Numbered from the stretch's first letter, positions 33,547-41,789 are shown. The stretch is 64,000 bases of DNA from Streptomyces diastatochromogenes (GCF_002242805.1 NZ_MCGQ01000034.1:62001-126000); one strand, 5' to 3'. A program made the numbers and translations. The notes: generated from the sequence alone by a model not told the origin.

Positions 33547-33575
33547 CTGTCTCCTTCACTGTGTACCGGCGCCCG
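33547..33575. other. attR of the element
   Basis: The core GCGCCCG is at 33569-33575. CTGTCTC (33547-33553) and ACTGTGTACC (33558-33567) on the element side are the inverted counterparts of GAGACAG and GGTGCACACT at attL. Joining the two arms with the core gives an almost symmetric attP. Confidence 0.85.
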
Positions 33576-34308
33576 GCGGGCCTTCGAGGAACAGATGGTG
33601 CCCGCCGGCGGCGGCCACCTCCACGGCCGTACGCGCCGAGGTCTGGCCCACGACATCGGCCAGGTCGTGATCCTGTTCGTGCTGTGCGGCACCGACGCTG
33701 TGCATACCGGTGGCGGCGCCCGTGCCGGGCATCCGCAGGCCGGCCAGCAGGGGGTCCGGGCGTCCCAGGTCGTCCGGCTCTTCCTCGGGCACGGGCCCGT
33801 CGGTCAGCACGGCGATCAGCTGGCGGAGGCTGCGGATGCCGAGCACCGACACGCCGGGAACGAGCGAGGCCTCGGCGGCGGCACACTCCGGTACGACCAC
33901 CTGTTCGTAGCCCGCGTCGGCGGCCGCGAGGACCGCGGGCAGGATGCCCCGCACCGGCCGCACCCGGCCGTCCAGTCCGAGTTCCCCGATCATGACGATG
34001 TCGGCGAGAACCCGCGGGTCGATGCGCTCGGCGGCGCCGAGCACCGCGCAGGCGACAGCCAGGTCGAATCCGGAGCCGGCCTTGGGCACGGACGCCGGGC
34101 TGAGTCCGACGGTGAGCTTCTTCTGCGGCCACTCGCCGCCCGAGTTCACCACCGCCGCCCGGACCCGGTCCCTGCTCTCCGTCAGGCTCTTGTCCGGGAG
34201 GCCCACCAGGGTGAAGGCGGCCACTCCGGGTTCCAGGTCGGCCTGGACCTCGACGACCACGCCCTCGACGCCGACCAGGGCCACGGAGCACGTACGGGCG
34301 AATCCCAT
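33556..34308 (-). pseudogene. comM: comM 5' half (split by element)
   Basis: ATG 34308 starts four bases from the yraN stop. The 246 host codons give the ChlI-type N-terminal domain: VEVQADLEPGVAAFTLVGLPD, NSGGEWPQKKLTVGLSPASVPK, IGELGLDGRVRPVRGILPAV, then LADVVGQTSARTAVEVAAAGGHHLFLEGPPGAG. The last GAG is the start of Walker A; after the core the frame reads a few element codons (GTQ) and stops at 33556. The fragment could be translated but lacks the ATPase. The host operon upstream (yraN to sip genes) runs straight into the element. Confidence 0.93.
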
Positions 34309-34309
34309 C

Positions 34310-34672
34310 TCAGGCCACCCCCCGCGCGTGCTCGACCACGGGGGCGCCGCGGTCGGGGAGGACGACACCGATCAGGTCGATGCGGACGCCGCCGGGAGGG
34401 GCTCCTCCGTGGGTCTGGATCCAGCGTTCGGCGAGGCCGCGCAGCCGCTCCGCCTTGTCCGGCGTCACCGCGGCCATGGGGTGTTCGAAGCACCCGCCCC
34501 TGCGGGTCTTCACCTCGCAGACCACCAGGACGTCGCCGTCCTGCGCGACGATGTCGATCTCGCCCGTCCTGCCGCAGCGCCAGTTGCGCTCCAGGACGGT
34601 CATTCCGGCCTCGGTCAGCCGCCGCGCGGCCAGTTCCTCGCCGTACTTGCCGAGTGCACCTCGTGCGTTCAT
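34310..34672 (-). CDS. yraN: YraN family (UPF0102) nuclease-like protein
   Basis: The product has 120 residues from ATG 34672 with GGAGG upstream. It has the restriction-endonuclease-like fold pattern: LGKYGEELAARRLTEAGM, WRCGRTGEIDIVAQDGDVLVVCEVKTRRG with a D...ExK catalytic set, and a C-terminal IDLIGV. YraN proteins are widely conserved beside comM and dprA and are proposed to act in recombination or transformation. It stops one base before comM. Confidence 0.88.
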   Translation of the reverse strand: MNARGALGKYGEELAARRLTEAGMTVLERNWRCGRTGEIDIVAQDGDVLVVCEVKTRRGGCFEHPMAAVTPDKAERLRGLAERWIQTHGGAPPGGVRIDLIGVVLPDRGAPVVEHARGVA

Positions 34673-34760
34673 GTCGGCACCACCTCCGGCGCCAACCGTC
34701 ACGCATCCCACCCGGAGAAGTGGATCTTGGTGGATTACTCAGCGGTTGTGGATAACTCCG

Positions 34761-35069
34761 TCACCCGCCCGGAAGCTCCAGGTCGCTCTTGTTCAGCTCC
34801 TCGATGTTCACGTCCTTGAATGTGAGGACACGGACCTGCTTCACGAAACGGGCCGGCCGGTACATGTCCCAGACCCAGGCGTCCGCCATCGACACCTCGA
34901 AGAACACCTCGCCCTGGACCGAGTGCACCTGCATCTCGTAGTCGTTGGTGAGGTAGAAGCGCCGCTCGGTCTCGATCACGTATTTGAACAGACCGACGAC
35001 GTCTCGGTACTCCCGGTAGAGCTTCAGCTCCATCTCGGTCTCGTACTTCTCGAGGTCCTCGGCGCTCAT
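34761..35069 (-). CDS. DUF2469 protein
   Basis: The product has 102 residues: SAEDLEKYETEMELKLYREYRDV at the start and VFFEVSMADAWVWDMYRPARF in the middle are diagnostic of this actinobacterial family of unknown function. It lies between NUDIX and yraN downstream of sipZ, matching the three-ORF tail of the sipZ operon described for S. lividans. Confidence 0.88.
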   Translation of the reverse strand: MSAEDLEKYETEMELKLYREYRDVVGLFKYVIETERRFYLTNDYEMQVHSVQGEVFFEVSMADAWVWDMYRPARFVKQVRVLTFKDVNIEELNKSDLELPGG

Positions 35070-35125
35070 GGCATGTTCCCCTTCAGCCGTGCGATCCCAC
35101 CATTGTGCGCCAGTCCGACGAGCCC

Positions 35126-35650
35126 TCAGACGATTTCCGTGTCAAGGGTCACGGGCCTGGCCGGGGGACCTTCGTCGAGCAGCGTACGCAGCAGCTCGGC
35201 GAGTCTGGTCGGATACACCGTCTCATGTGCCCGGGTCAGTTCCCGACACGTCCACCAGCGCGCTCCGGCGACGCTGCGCCGCTCCAGCTCCGTGAGCCCC
35301 ACGGCTTCGGTGGCCGTCTGGGTCGTACGGGCCAGGTAGTACCACTCGTCCTGGTCCCAGCGGCGGCCCGCGAACGGGAAGGAGCACCGCCGGCGCCACA
35401 GCACGGGACCGAGTTCGACGTCGGTGATGCCGGTCTCCTCGGCGAGTTCCCTGAGCGCCGCCTCTTCGCGTGTCTCGGTGCCCTCCAGGCCGCCACCGGG
35501 GGTGAACCACCAGTCGTCGGCCGGGTCCTCCGGCTCGTGGCCGTGCAGCAGCAGGATGCGGTCCTGGGGGTCGAGCAGGACCACCCGGGCGACCTTGCGC
35601 AGACCGCCCTCGTAGGTGTCCTCGCCGGTCCGCGTGGTCTCAGCGGACAC
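35126..35650 (-). CDS. NUDIX hydrolase
   Basis: The product has 174 residues from GTG 35650. The Nudix box is complete: GGGLEGTETREEAALRELAEETGI, with RExxEE catalytic glutamates. It hydrolyses a nucleoside-diphosphate derivative; substrate is unknown. The start overlaps the end of sipZ by 11 bases, so it is coupled to the signal peptidase gene. Confidence 0.9.
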   Translation of the reverse strand: MSAETTRTGEDTYEGGLRKVARVVLLDPQDRILLLHGHEPEDPADDWWFTPGGGLEGTETREEAALRELAEETGITDVELGPVLWRRRCSFPFAGRRWDQDEWYYLARTTQTATEAVGLTELERRSVAGARWWTCRELTRAHETVYPTRLAELLRTLLDEGPPARPVTLDTEIV

Positions 35651-36422
35651 CGGCGGGCTCCGTGCTGGTACGGCTGCGGGAGCGCCCCAGCAGCTTGGCG
35701 ATCGGACCGTAGGCGCCGCCGCCGAGGACCAGGACGGCGCCGGCGACGATCATGAGTTCGATGATCTGGAGCGGGCCCGGCTGGGAGAGGGCACCCAGGG
35801 TCTCGAAGCCGGTGGGCCGCTTGAGCATGCCCTTCATGGGCCAGACGACGGAGTCGACGCGGGCGGAGACGGCGTCCCGGGACACGGTGCCCTTGGCGGC
35901 GTCGGTGAGGTGGGCGGTGGAGTCCAGGGAGCCCTGGCGTTCGTCGCCGAGGAGGAAGAGCCGGCCCTCGGGGACGGTCACGGTCGGGAAGTTCTGGTTC
36001 TCGGCCAGGCTGCCCGCGGGCAGGTACGGCTCGTCGATCTGCTTGCCGTTGACGGTGAGCTTGCCGTTCGTGCAGCAGGAGACGGTGTCGCCGCCGACCG
36101 CGACGACCCGCTTGACCACGTTGGCGTCGGTGACCCAGCTCTTGTCCCGGAAGACGACGACGTCACCGCGCCGGACGTCGGTGCCGTCGACGCGCTGGGC
36201 CAGCACCCGGTCGCCGATGGCGATCGTGGGGCTCATCGAGCTGGTGGGCACGGTGTACGGCCGGTAGACCAGCGCTGCCCAGCCGAAGCCCGCCAGGAAC
36301 AGCACCAGGCCCAGCGCCATGGCCACCCCGGACAGCCGGTGCCCGATCCGGCTGCCGCCGGCCTGTGCCGTGCCTGTGCCCGCGCTGCGCGGGGCCGTAC
36401 GCGTCGTGCTCTCGCCACCCAT
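35640..36422 (-). CDS. sipZ: Type I signal peptidase (fourth of four)
   Basis: The product has 260 residues. Catalytic dyad motifs are VPTSSMSPTI (Ser, box B) and VVKRVVAVGGD (Lys, box D), with box E LLGDERQGSLDS. An N-terminal helix (VAMALGLVLFLAGFGWAALV) and a second helix at the C-terminus (IIELMIVAGAVLVLGGGAYG) are present. It is last in the four-gene set and is followed by NUDIX, DUF2469 and yraN. The symbol is assigned by this order. Signal peptidases release exported proteins from the membrane after Sec or Tat transport. Confidence 0.85.
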   Translation of the reverse strand: MGGESTTRTAPRSAGTGTAQAGGSRIGHRLSGVAMALGLVLFLAGFGWAALVYRPYTVPTSSMSPTIAIGDRVLAQRVDGTDVRRGDVVVFRDKSWVTDANVVKRVVAVGGDTVSCCTNGKLTVNGKQIDEPYLPAGSLAENQNFPTVTVPEGRLFLLGDERQGSLDSTAHLTDAAKGTVSRDAVSARVDSVVWPMKGMLKRPTGFETLGALSQPGPLQIIELMIVAGAVLVLGGGAYGPIAKLLGRSRSRTSTEPAGVR

Positions 36423-36487
36423 GGACCCGCACCCTACCCGGCGGTACCGAGCAGGGGCAGCCCCTCTTTCGCGGCCTGGGCCACTGC

Positions 36488-37462
36488 TTACCGCTTCTTG
36501 GACTCCGGGCGGTCCGCCCGCCTGCGCCGCCACACCGCCACCGGCAGGACCGCCGCCACCGCGACACCCTCCGGCGCGACCGACAGGGACGCCGCAGCCG
36601 AGGACTTCTGGTCCAGGCCCTGGTCGAAGGTGTCCGGGACGGGCAGGGTGCCCCAGCGGTTGATCGGCCAGGCCTTGACGATGGCGCGGCCGACGACCTT
36701 GTCGACGGGGACCATGCCGTGGTGCTTGTCGGACTGGTTGTAGCGCGAGTCGCGGGAGTTCTGGCGGTGGTCGCCCATCACCCAGATGTAGCCCTTGGGG
36801 ACCTTCACCTTGAACTGGCCGCCCTGGTCGTCCTGGCTGCACGGCGTGTTGCCGGGGTACACGTACGGCTCGTTCAGCGCCTTGCCGTTGACCGTCAGCG
36901 GGCCGGTGCCCTTGCACTGGATCGTGTCGCCGCCGACCCCGATCACCCGCTTGATCAGGTCCTTCTCCTCCGCTGACGGCATCAGGCCGATCCAGCTGAG
37001 CACCTTCTGCACCGGGTTCGGGTTGGGCGCCGGCTCGCCCGCCAGCCAGTTGTCCGGGTCGTGGAAGACGACGACCTCACCGCGCTCGGGCTCGGAGCCG
37101 AACCACGGGGTGAGCTTGTCCACCAGGACGCGGTCACCCTGCTGGAGGGTGTTCTGCATCGAGTCGGACGGAATCGAGAACGCCTGCACCAGGAACGTCT
37201 TGATCAGCAGCGCCAGGACCAGCGCGATGACGACCAGGATCGGCAGCTCTTTCCAGAAGGAGCGCGGCTTCTTCGGCGGGGGTGCGGCCTCGTCCGCGCC
37301 CTCACTCTCCGTCTGCGCCTGCTCCCCGGGAGCGCCGTCGTCGGCCGCCGAGAAGTCCGAGGTCACGGCTCCGTCCGGAGCCGGAACGTTCCCGTCCCCG
37401 GGGTGCCCGCGGTGCTCCTCGCCGTCGTGTCCCGACCGTGCGCCAACCGCCACATCCCCCAC
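36488..37462 (-). CDS. sipY: Type I signal peptidase (third of four)
   Basis: The product has 324 residues from GTG 37462 with AAGGAG upstream. A long acidic/proline-rich cytoplasmic region of about 65 residues precedes the membrane anchor (ELPILVVIALVLALLIKTFLV). Catalytic Ser lies in SIPSDSMQNTL and Lys in DLIKRVIGVGGD; box E is VMGDHRQNSRDSR. The C-terminus has another hydrophobic stretch and a basic tail. In S. lividans the third enzyme, SipY, is the main processing peptidase; the symbol here follows gene order. The start lies inside the open frame of the upstream sip gene. Confidence 0.85.
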   Translation of the reverse strand: MGDVAVGARSGHDGEEHRGHPGDGNVPAPDGAVTSDFSAADDGAPGEQAQTESEGADEAAPPPKKPRSFWKELPILVVIALVLALLIKTFLVQAFSIPSDSMQNTLQQGDRVLVDKLTPWFGSEPERGEVVVFHDPDNWLAGEPAPNPNPVQKVLSWIGLMPSAEEKDLIKRVIGVGGDTIQCKGTGPLTVNGKALNEPYVYPGNTPCSQDDQGGQFKVKVPKGYIWVMGDHRQNSRDSRYNQSDKHHGMVPVDKVVGRAIVKAWPINRWGTLPVPDTFDQGLDQKSSAAASLSVAPEGVAVAAVLPVAVWRRRRADRPESKKR

Positions 37463-38441
37463 GCCAACTCCTTACTCTGTGCCGCCGCCTGCCCCAAGCA
37501 CGGTGCAGGCCCACCACTCCCATAACGAGCGGGAGTTCCGCAGGGGTCGGGAGTTGGGTCATTGCGTTCGGATCGTCGGAGGCAACCCTATGCGACAGCG
37601 GAGGAGCCGCGGACGACCCCGACACGGAGTTGGCAACGCTTGCGAAGGTTTTAGGTTCGTCGAGGCTGGTCCAGTGGCCGACGGGCCAGCCGATGACCAT
37701 GGCACGGCCGACCACGGAGTCCTCGGAGACCGTGCCGCCGTACGGGGTGTTCTGGTGGGCGCGGGAGTCCGCGGAGTTGTCGCGGTGGTCGCCCATGACC
37801 CACAGCCGCCCCTTGGGCACGGTGATGTCGAACGGGGTGGAGGAGGGGTTGTTGCCCGGGTACAGGTAGTCCGCTTCGGTCAGCGGCACGCCGTTGACGG
37901 TGACCCGGCCCTGCGCGTCACAGCACTTGACGTGGTCGCCACCGACCCCGATGACCCGTTTGATCAGGTCCTTCTCGTTGTCAGAAGGCAGCAGACCGAT
38001 GAAGGTCAGGCCCTCCTTGACCTGCTTGACGACGACGGGGTCGTGCTTCTTGGCGGTCTGCTCGTCGGCCAGCCAGCCGCCCGGGTCGTGGAAGACGACG
38101 ACGTCCCCGCGCTGCGGCTTGGAGCCGAACCACGGGGTGAACTTGTCGACCAGGACCCGGTCGCCGATCCGGATCGTCTGCTCCATGGAGCCCGACGGGA
38201 TCACGAACGCCTGGACGAGGAAGGTCTTCAGGACCAGCGCTATGAGGACGGCGACACCGACCAGAAGGGGAATCTCCCGAACAGCGGACCGCCTGCGCTT
38301 GCGCTTCACCTTTTGCTGGAGCTTGCGCCGCTCCGCGCGCGTGCGGCCACCACCGGGCGTGGAGGTACGGCGCGAGCCGGTGGGCAGCAGGTTGTCGGCG
38401 GGCGTGCTGGGCACCCCGCGCGGTTTGCCGCGGTTACCCAT
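37302..38441 (-). CDS. sipX: Type I signal peptidase (second of four), long C-terminal overlap
   Basis: The frame has 379 codons. The peptidase (catalytic VIPSGSMEQTI, DLIKRVIGVGGD, box E VMGDHRDNSADSR) is complete by about residue 275, after which the family normally ends within 40-60 residues. Here the frame continues about 50 residues past the start of sipY, in a second frame over 161 bases, with very basic, low-complexity sequence. Either the gene truly overlaps sipY or a sequencing or natural frameshift has removed the original stop. The N-terminus has a basic tail (KLQQKVKRKRRRS) and one anchor helix. Confidence 0.75.
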   Translation of the reverse strand: MGNRGKPRGVPSTPADNLLPTGSRRTSTPGGGRTRAERRKLQQKVKRKRRRSAVREIPLLVGVAVLIALVLKTFLVQAFVIPSGSMEQTIRIGDRVLVDKFTPWFGSKPQRGDVVVFHDPGGWLADEQTAKKHDPVVVKQVKEGLTFIGLLPSDNEKDLIKRVIGVGGDHVKCCDAQGRVTVNGVPLTEADYLYPGNNPSSTPFDITVPKGRLWVMGDHRDNSADSRAHQNTPYGGTVSEDSVVGRAMVIGWPVGHWTSLDEPKTFASVANSVSGSSAAPPLSHRVASDDPNAMTQLPTPAELPLVMGVVGLHRAWGRRRHRVRSWRGGCGGWRTVGTRRRGAPRAPRGRERSGSGRSRDLGLLGGRRRRSRGAGADGE

Positions 38442-39135
38442 GCGCGCCCTCCGCGGAGGCCGCGGGCACGCGCGCGTAGGCGGACGGCCGCGTCAGGTGC
38501 GTCCAGTGGTCGTACGGCCAGGCGATCCAGTCGGCCCGGCCGATGACCTCGCCGACGGGGATCATGCCGCCGCCGGGCGAGCCGAGGTGGTCGCGGGAGT
38601 CGCTGGAGTCGCTGCGGTGGTCCCCGAGGACGAACAGGCGGCCCGCGGGCACGACGACGTCGAAGGGGACGGAGGACGGGGTGTCCCCGGGATAGAGGAA
38701 CGCCGTCTCGTCGACCGGCCGGCCGTTCACCTGGAGCCTCCCCTCCTTGTCGCAGCAGACCACATGGTCTCCGCCCACCCCTACAACGCGCTTGATGTAG
38801 TCGGCGTCCCCGAAATACCCGGTGCCGTCGAAGACAACCACGTCACCGCGGCGCGGCTCGGCACCGAAACGGTACGCCAACTTATTTACGAGAACGCGGT
38901 CGCCGATCCTCAATCCCTGTTCCATGGATCCGCTCGGAATCTGGAACGGTTGCACCACGAAAGTGTTGAGGAGCAGCAAAAACGCCAGGCAGGCGAGGAG
39001 GGTGAGGGTGATCCTGCCGCCCGGCAGCCACTCGGCGAGCCGCGACACCAACGCGAAACGCGACCGGCCCTCCGTCCCCGGAGTACCGGGGTGGGAGGAG
39101 CGGTCGCGTTCCGTCGGCTGTGCTTCGGTGTCCAT
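38434..39135 (-). CDS. sipW: Type I signal peptidase (first of four)
   Basis: The product has 233 residues. It has a single N-terminal anchor (ITLTLLACLAFLLLLNTFVV), catalytic Ser in QIPSGSMEQGL, Lys in DYIKRVVGVGGD and box E VLGDHRSDSSDSR. Its stop overlaps the start of the next sip gene by eight bases, so the sip genes are coupled. It lies 45 bases downstream of rplS and may share its transcription. Confidence 0.85.
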   Translation of the reverse strand: MDTEAQPTERDRSSHPGTPGTEGRSRFALVSRLAEWLPGGRITLTLLACLAFLLLLNTFVVQPFQIPSGSMEQGLRIGDRVLVNKLAYRFGAEPRRGDVVVFDGTGYFGDADYIKRVVGVGGDHVVCCDKEGRLQVNGRPVDETAFLYPGDTPSSVPFDVVVPAGRLFVLGDHRSDSSDSRDHLGSPGGGMIPVGEVIGRADWIAWPYDHWTHLTRPSAYARVPAASAEGAHG

Positions 39136-39180
39136 CGGGGCCAGATGTTATCCGGCCCCGCTGTGACTCCGGGAAAGCGC

Positions 39181-39531
39181 TCAGCTCTCGCGCTTCTCCT
39201 TGATCTTCGCGGCCTTGCCGCGCAGGTCGCGGAGGTAGTACAGCTTGGCGCGGCGCACGTCACCCTTGGTGACCAGCTCGATCTTCTCGACGATCGGGGT
39301 GTGCACCGGGAAGGTGCGCTCGACGCCGACGGAGAACGAGACCTTGCGGACCGTGAAGGTCTCGCGGACACCGGAGCCCTGGCGGCGGATCACAACGCCC
39401 TTGAACTGCTGCACACGGGAGCGGTTGCCCTCGATGACGCGGACGTGGACGTTGACAGTGTCACCCGGGCGGAAGGCCGGGATGTCGCTGCGCAGCGACG
39501 CGGCGTCGACGGTGTCGAGCAGGTGAGACAT
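39181..39531 (-). CDS. rplS: 50S ribosomal protein L19
   Basis: The product has the usual 116 residues from ATG 39531; nine more codons upstream are open but not conserved. L19 sits at the interface of the subunits. Diagnostic segments are IPAFRPGDTVNVHVRVIEGNR, RVQQFKGVVIRRQGSG and FTVRKVSFSVGVERTFP. It is the last gene of the rpsP-khpA-rimM-trmD-rplS order. Confidence 0.97.
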   Translation of the reverse strand: MSHLLDTVDAASLRSDIPAFRPGDTVNVHVRVIEGNRSRVQQFKGVVIRRQGSGVRETFTVRKVSFSVGVERTFPVHTPIVEKIELVTKGDVRRAKLYYLRDLRGKAAKIKEKRES

Positions 39532-39666
39532 TTCGTCTGCTTTCTTCGCTGATGCCACAGGTCATCAACGGGAACTAGGTGTACAAGAGGTCTGCCGTGC
39601 GGGTCGGGGCGGGCGTCGTGTCCCCCTGCGGCAGGGGCGCACGCCGGACGGACGCACAGCAACGGC

Positions 39667-40500
39667 CTATTCTTCCACGCCGTCGGCCCGGCGCCAAAAT
39701 CGGCCGAACGGCCGACCGCCGGGGTCCGGCTCCCAGCCCAGGATGGAGAGCATCTCGCGGTCCTTCTTGTCGAAGGCCTTGGGGTCGCAGTGCTCGATCA
39801 GGTCGGGCCGGTTGGCGGTCGTACGCTTCAGGGCCTCGTCGCGGCGCCAGCGGGCGATCTTGCCGTGGTGGCCGCTGAGCAGCACGTCCGGGATGTCCCG
39901 GCCACGCCAGACGGGCGGCTTGGTGTAGACGGGGCCTTCCAGGAGGCTGGCCATCGCGCCGGGCGCGAAGGAGTCGTCCCGGTGGGACTCGGCGTTGCCG
40001 AGGACGCCGGGCAGCAGCCGGGCCACGGCCTCCGTGACGACCAGGACGGCCGCCTCACCGCCGGCGAGCACGTAGTCGCCGATGGAGACCTCGTAGACCG
40101 GCATCCGGGTGGCGTACTCGTCCATCACACGCCGGTCGATGCCCTCGTAGCGGGCCGGGGTGAAGATCAGCCAGGGGCGCTCGGAGAGTTCGACCGCGAG
40201 TTCCTGGGTGAAGGGGCGGCCGCTCGGGGTGGGCACGATCAGCGCGGGGGCCTGGGCACCGGTCTCGTAGCCGTCGGCGAGGACCGTGTCGAGGGCGTCG
40301 CCCCAGGGGTCGGTCTTCATGACCATGCCGGGGCCGCCGCCGTACGGCGTGTCGTCGACGGTGTTGTGCCGGTCGTAGGTCCAGGACCGCAGGTCGTGCA
40401 CGTGCACGTTCAGCTGTCCACGCGCGCGTGCCTTGCCGACCAGGGAGACGTTCAGCGGTTCCAGGTACTCGGGGAAGATCGTGACGACGTCGAGGCGCAT
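39667..40500 (-). CDS. trmD: tRNA (guanine-N1-)-methyltransferase
   Basis: The product has 277 residues. It methylates G37 of tRNAs, preventing frameshifting. The trefoil-knot SAM site shows MRLDVVTIFPEYL, TPYGGGPGMVMKTDPW, PARYEGIDRRV and SIGDYVLAGGEAA. A C-terminal helical domain follows. Its ATG overlaps the rimM stop (TGATG). Confidence 0.97.
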   Translation of the reverse strand: MRLDVVTIFPEYLEPLNVSLVGKARARGQLNVHVHDLRSWTYDRHNTVDDTPYGGGPGMVMKTDPWGDALDTVLADGYETGAQAPALIVPTPSGRPFTQELAVELSERPWLIFTPARYEGIDRRVMDEYATRMPVYEVSIGDYVLAGGEAAVLVVTEAVARLLPGVLGNAESHRDDSFAPGAMASLLEGPVYTKPPVWRGRDIPDVLLSGHHGKIARWRRDEALKRTTANRPDLIEHCDPKAFDKKDREMLSILGWEPDPGGRPFGRFWRRADGVEE

Positions 40501-41042
40501 CAGGACTCGTCCCGGTTCGAGTCGATCACCGCGCGGTCGTCGATCAGGCCCGGCGGAGGCGCGATGACCGCCTTCTGCTCCTCGAGGTCGATCTCGGTGA
40601 CGATCTCCTCCACGAAGGGGATCATCACCTCGCTGCCGTCGGGGCGCTCCACGATGAAGAGGTCCTGGGAGGGCAGGTGGGAGATCTCGGTGATCCGGCC
40701 GACCTCCGTGCCGTCCTCGGTCACCACGTCGAGGTCGATGAGCTGGTGGTCGTAGTACTCGTCCTCGCCCTCGGGGAGTTCCTCGGGGTCGATCTCGGCG
40801 ATCAGCAGGGTGTTGCGCAGGGCCTCGGCGCCGGTGCGGTCGCTGACGCCCTCGAAGCGCAGGAGCAGGCGGCCGCTGTGGACGCGGCCGGTGGCGATGG
40901 TGAGGGGCCCGGTGGAGGCCGGGTCGGTGGCCAGAACGGCGCCCGGGGCGAGCCGCAGCTCCGGCTCGTCGGTACGTACCTCGACGGTGACCTCGCCCTT
41001 GATGCCATGGGCGCGGCCGATCCGTGCGACTACCAGCTGCAC
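40500..41042 (-). CDS. rimM: Ribosome maturation factor RimM
   Basis: The product has 180 residues from GTG 41042, preceded by AGGAGA. The N-terminal RimM beta barrel (QLVVARIGRAHGIKGEVTV) and the C-terminal PRC-like barrel (YDHQLIDLDVVTEDGTEVGRI, MIPFVEEIVTEID) are present. It binds S19 and assists 30S maturation. Upstream open codons are not conserved. Confidence 0.96.
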   Translation of the reverse strand: MQLVVARIGRAHGIKGEVTVEVRTDEPELRLAPGAVLATDPASTGPLTIATGRVHSGRLLLRFEGVSDRTGAEALRNTLLIAEIDPEELPEGEDEYYDHQLIDLDVVTEDGTEVGRITEISHLPSQDLFIVERPDGSEVMIPFVEEIVTEIDLEEQKAVIAPPPGLIDDRAVIDSNRDES

Positions 41043-41124
41043 GAGTACAGATCTCCTGTCATACGACTGCGGGCCGGGGACGGCCCAGTGGCCCTCCCCG
41101 GCCCGAGCCGGTTGCGATGAAGCG

Positions 41125-41364
41125 TCAGCGGACGTGGTCCACGTCGACGAGGTCGACGCGGACACCGCGGCCGCCGATGGCGCCCACGACGGTACGCAGA
41201 GCGCGCGCGGTACGGCCGTTGCGGCCGATCACCTTGCCGAGGTCGTCGGGGTGGACCCGGACCTCCAGCACGCGCCCGCGGCGCAGGTCGCGCGAGGCGA
41301 CCTGCACATCGTCAGGGTTGTCGACGATGCCCTTCACGAGGTGCTCAAGCGCCTCTTCGAGCAT
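41125..41364 (-). CDS. khpA: KH-domain RNA-binding protein KhpA
   Basis: The product has 79 residues and a single KH domain with the GxxG loop in KVIGRNGRTARALRTVV. It is the standard gene between rpsP and rimM. KhpA binds RNA and in other Gram-positives influences cell-division control and translation. It starts five bases after the rpsP stop. Confidence 0.93.
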   Translation of the reverse strand: MLEEALEHLVKGIVDNPDDVQVASRDLRRGRVLEVRVHPDDLGKVIGRNGRTARALRTVVGAIGGRGVRVDLVDVDHVR

Positions 41365-41369
41365 GCTGC

Positions 41370-41789
41370 TCAGGCCTCGGTCGACTCGGACTCGGCAGCG
41401 GCCTCGTCCTTCTTCTCAGCCTTCTTCTTCTGGGTGATCGCCTCACCCTTGCCCTCGTCGTCACCGCCGAGAGCCTCGAACGACGGACGCGCGGCCTTCG
41501 GAGCGGCCACGAGCAGCGGCGCCGGGGCGGGCTCGCCCTTGAACTTCTGCCAGTCGCCGGTCTTCTTCAGGATGGCGAGGACGGGCTCGGTCGGCTGCGC
41601 GCCGACACCCAGCCAGTACGCCACGCGGTCGGCGTCCACCTCGATGACCGACGGGTTGTAGGTCGGGTGGTACTTGCCGATCTCCTCGATCGCACGGCCG
41701 TCACGGCGGGTGCGGGAGTCGGCGACGACGATGCGGTAGTGAGGCGAACGGATCTTGCCCAGACGCTTCAGCTTGATCTTGACTGCCAC
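41370..41789 (-). CDS. rpsP: 30S ribosomal protein S16
   Basis: The product has 139 residues from GTG 41789 with AGGAGA upstream. The S16 body (VKIKLKRLGKIRSPHYRIVV, AYWLGVGAQPTEPV) ends near residue 90; a Lys/Glu/Ala-rich tail of about 45 residues follows, as in other streptomycetes. It is the first gene of the rpsP-rplS unit. Confidence 0.96.
   Translation of the reverse strand: MAVKIKLKRLGKIRSPHYRIVVADSRTRRDGRAIEEIGKYHPTYNPSVIEVDADRVAYWLGVGAQPTEPVLAILKKTGDWQKFKGEPAPAPLLVAAPKAARPSFEALGGDDEGKGEAITQKKKAEKKDEAAAESESTEA

Larger units (their letters stand above)
24424..33575. mobile_element. Integrated element in comM (candidate phage satellite)
   Basis: Boundaries are set by the 7-bp core GCGCCCG found at 24424-24430 and 33569-33575. 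Host comM sequence lies outside on both sides and fuses in frame through the core (740 + 893 - 7 = 1626 bases, 542 codons with stop), restoring GPPGAGKT. Cargo runs integrase at the left end, replication protein in the middle, HNH and small-terminase-like genes to the right, and a GntR-type protein next to the right end. No structural, large terminase or conjugation gene is seen. Size and content match phage satellites; a degraded prophage or a non-conjugative integrative plasmid are alternatives. Confidence 0.9.

Noticed and set aside
24424..33575. Classification of the element as a classical actinomycete integrative conjugative element
   Set aside because: No FtsK/TraB-type translocase and no RepSA/RepAM protein were found; only the Spd-like membrane protein hints at conjugation. 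The satellite view explains more genes, though some uncertainty remains.
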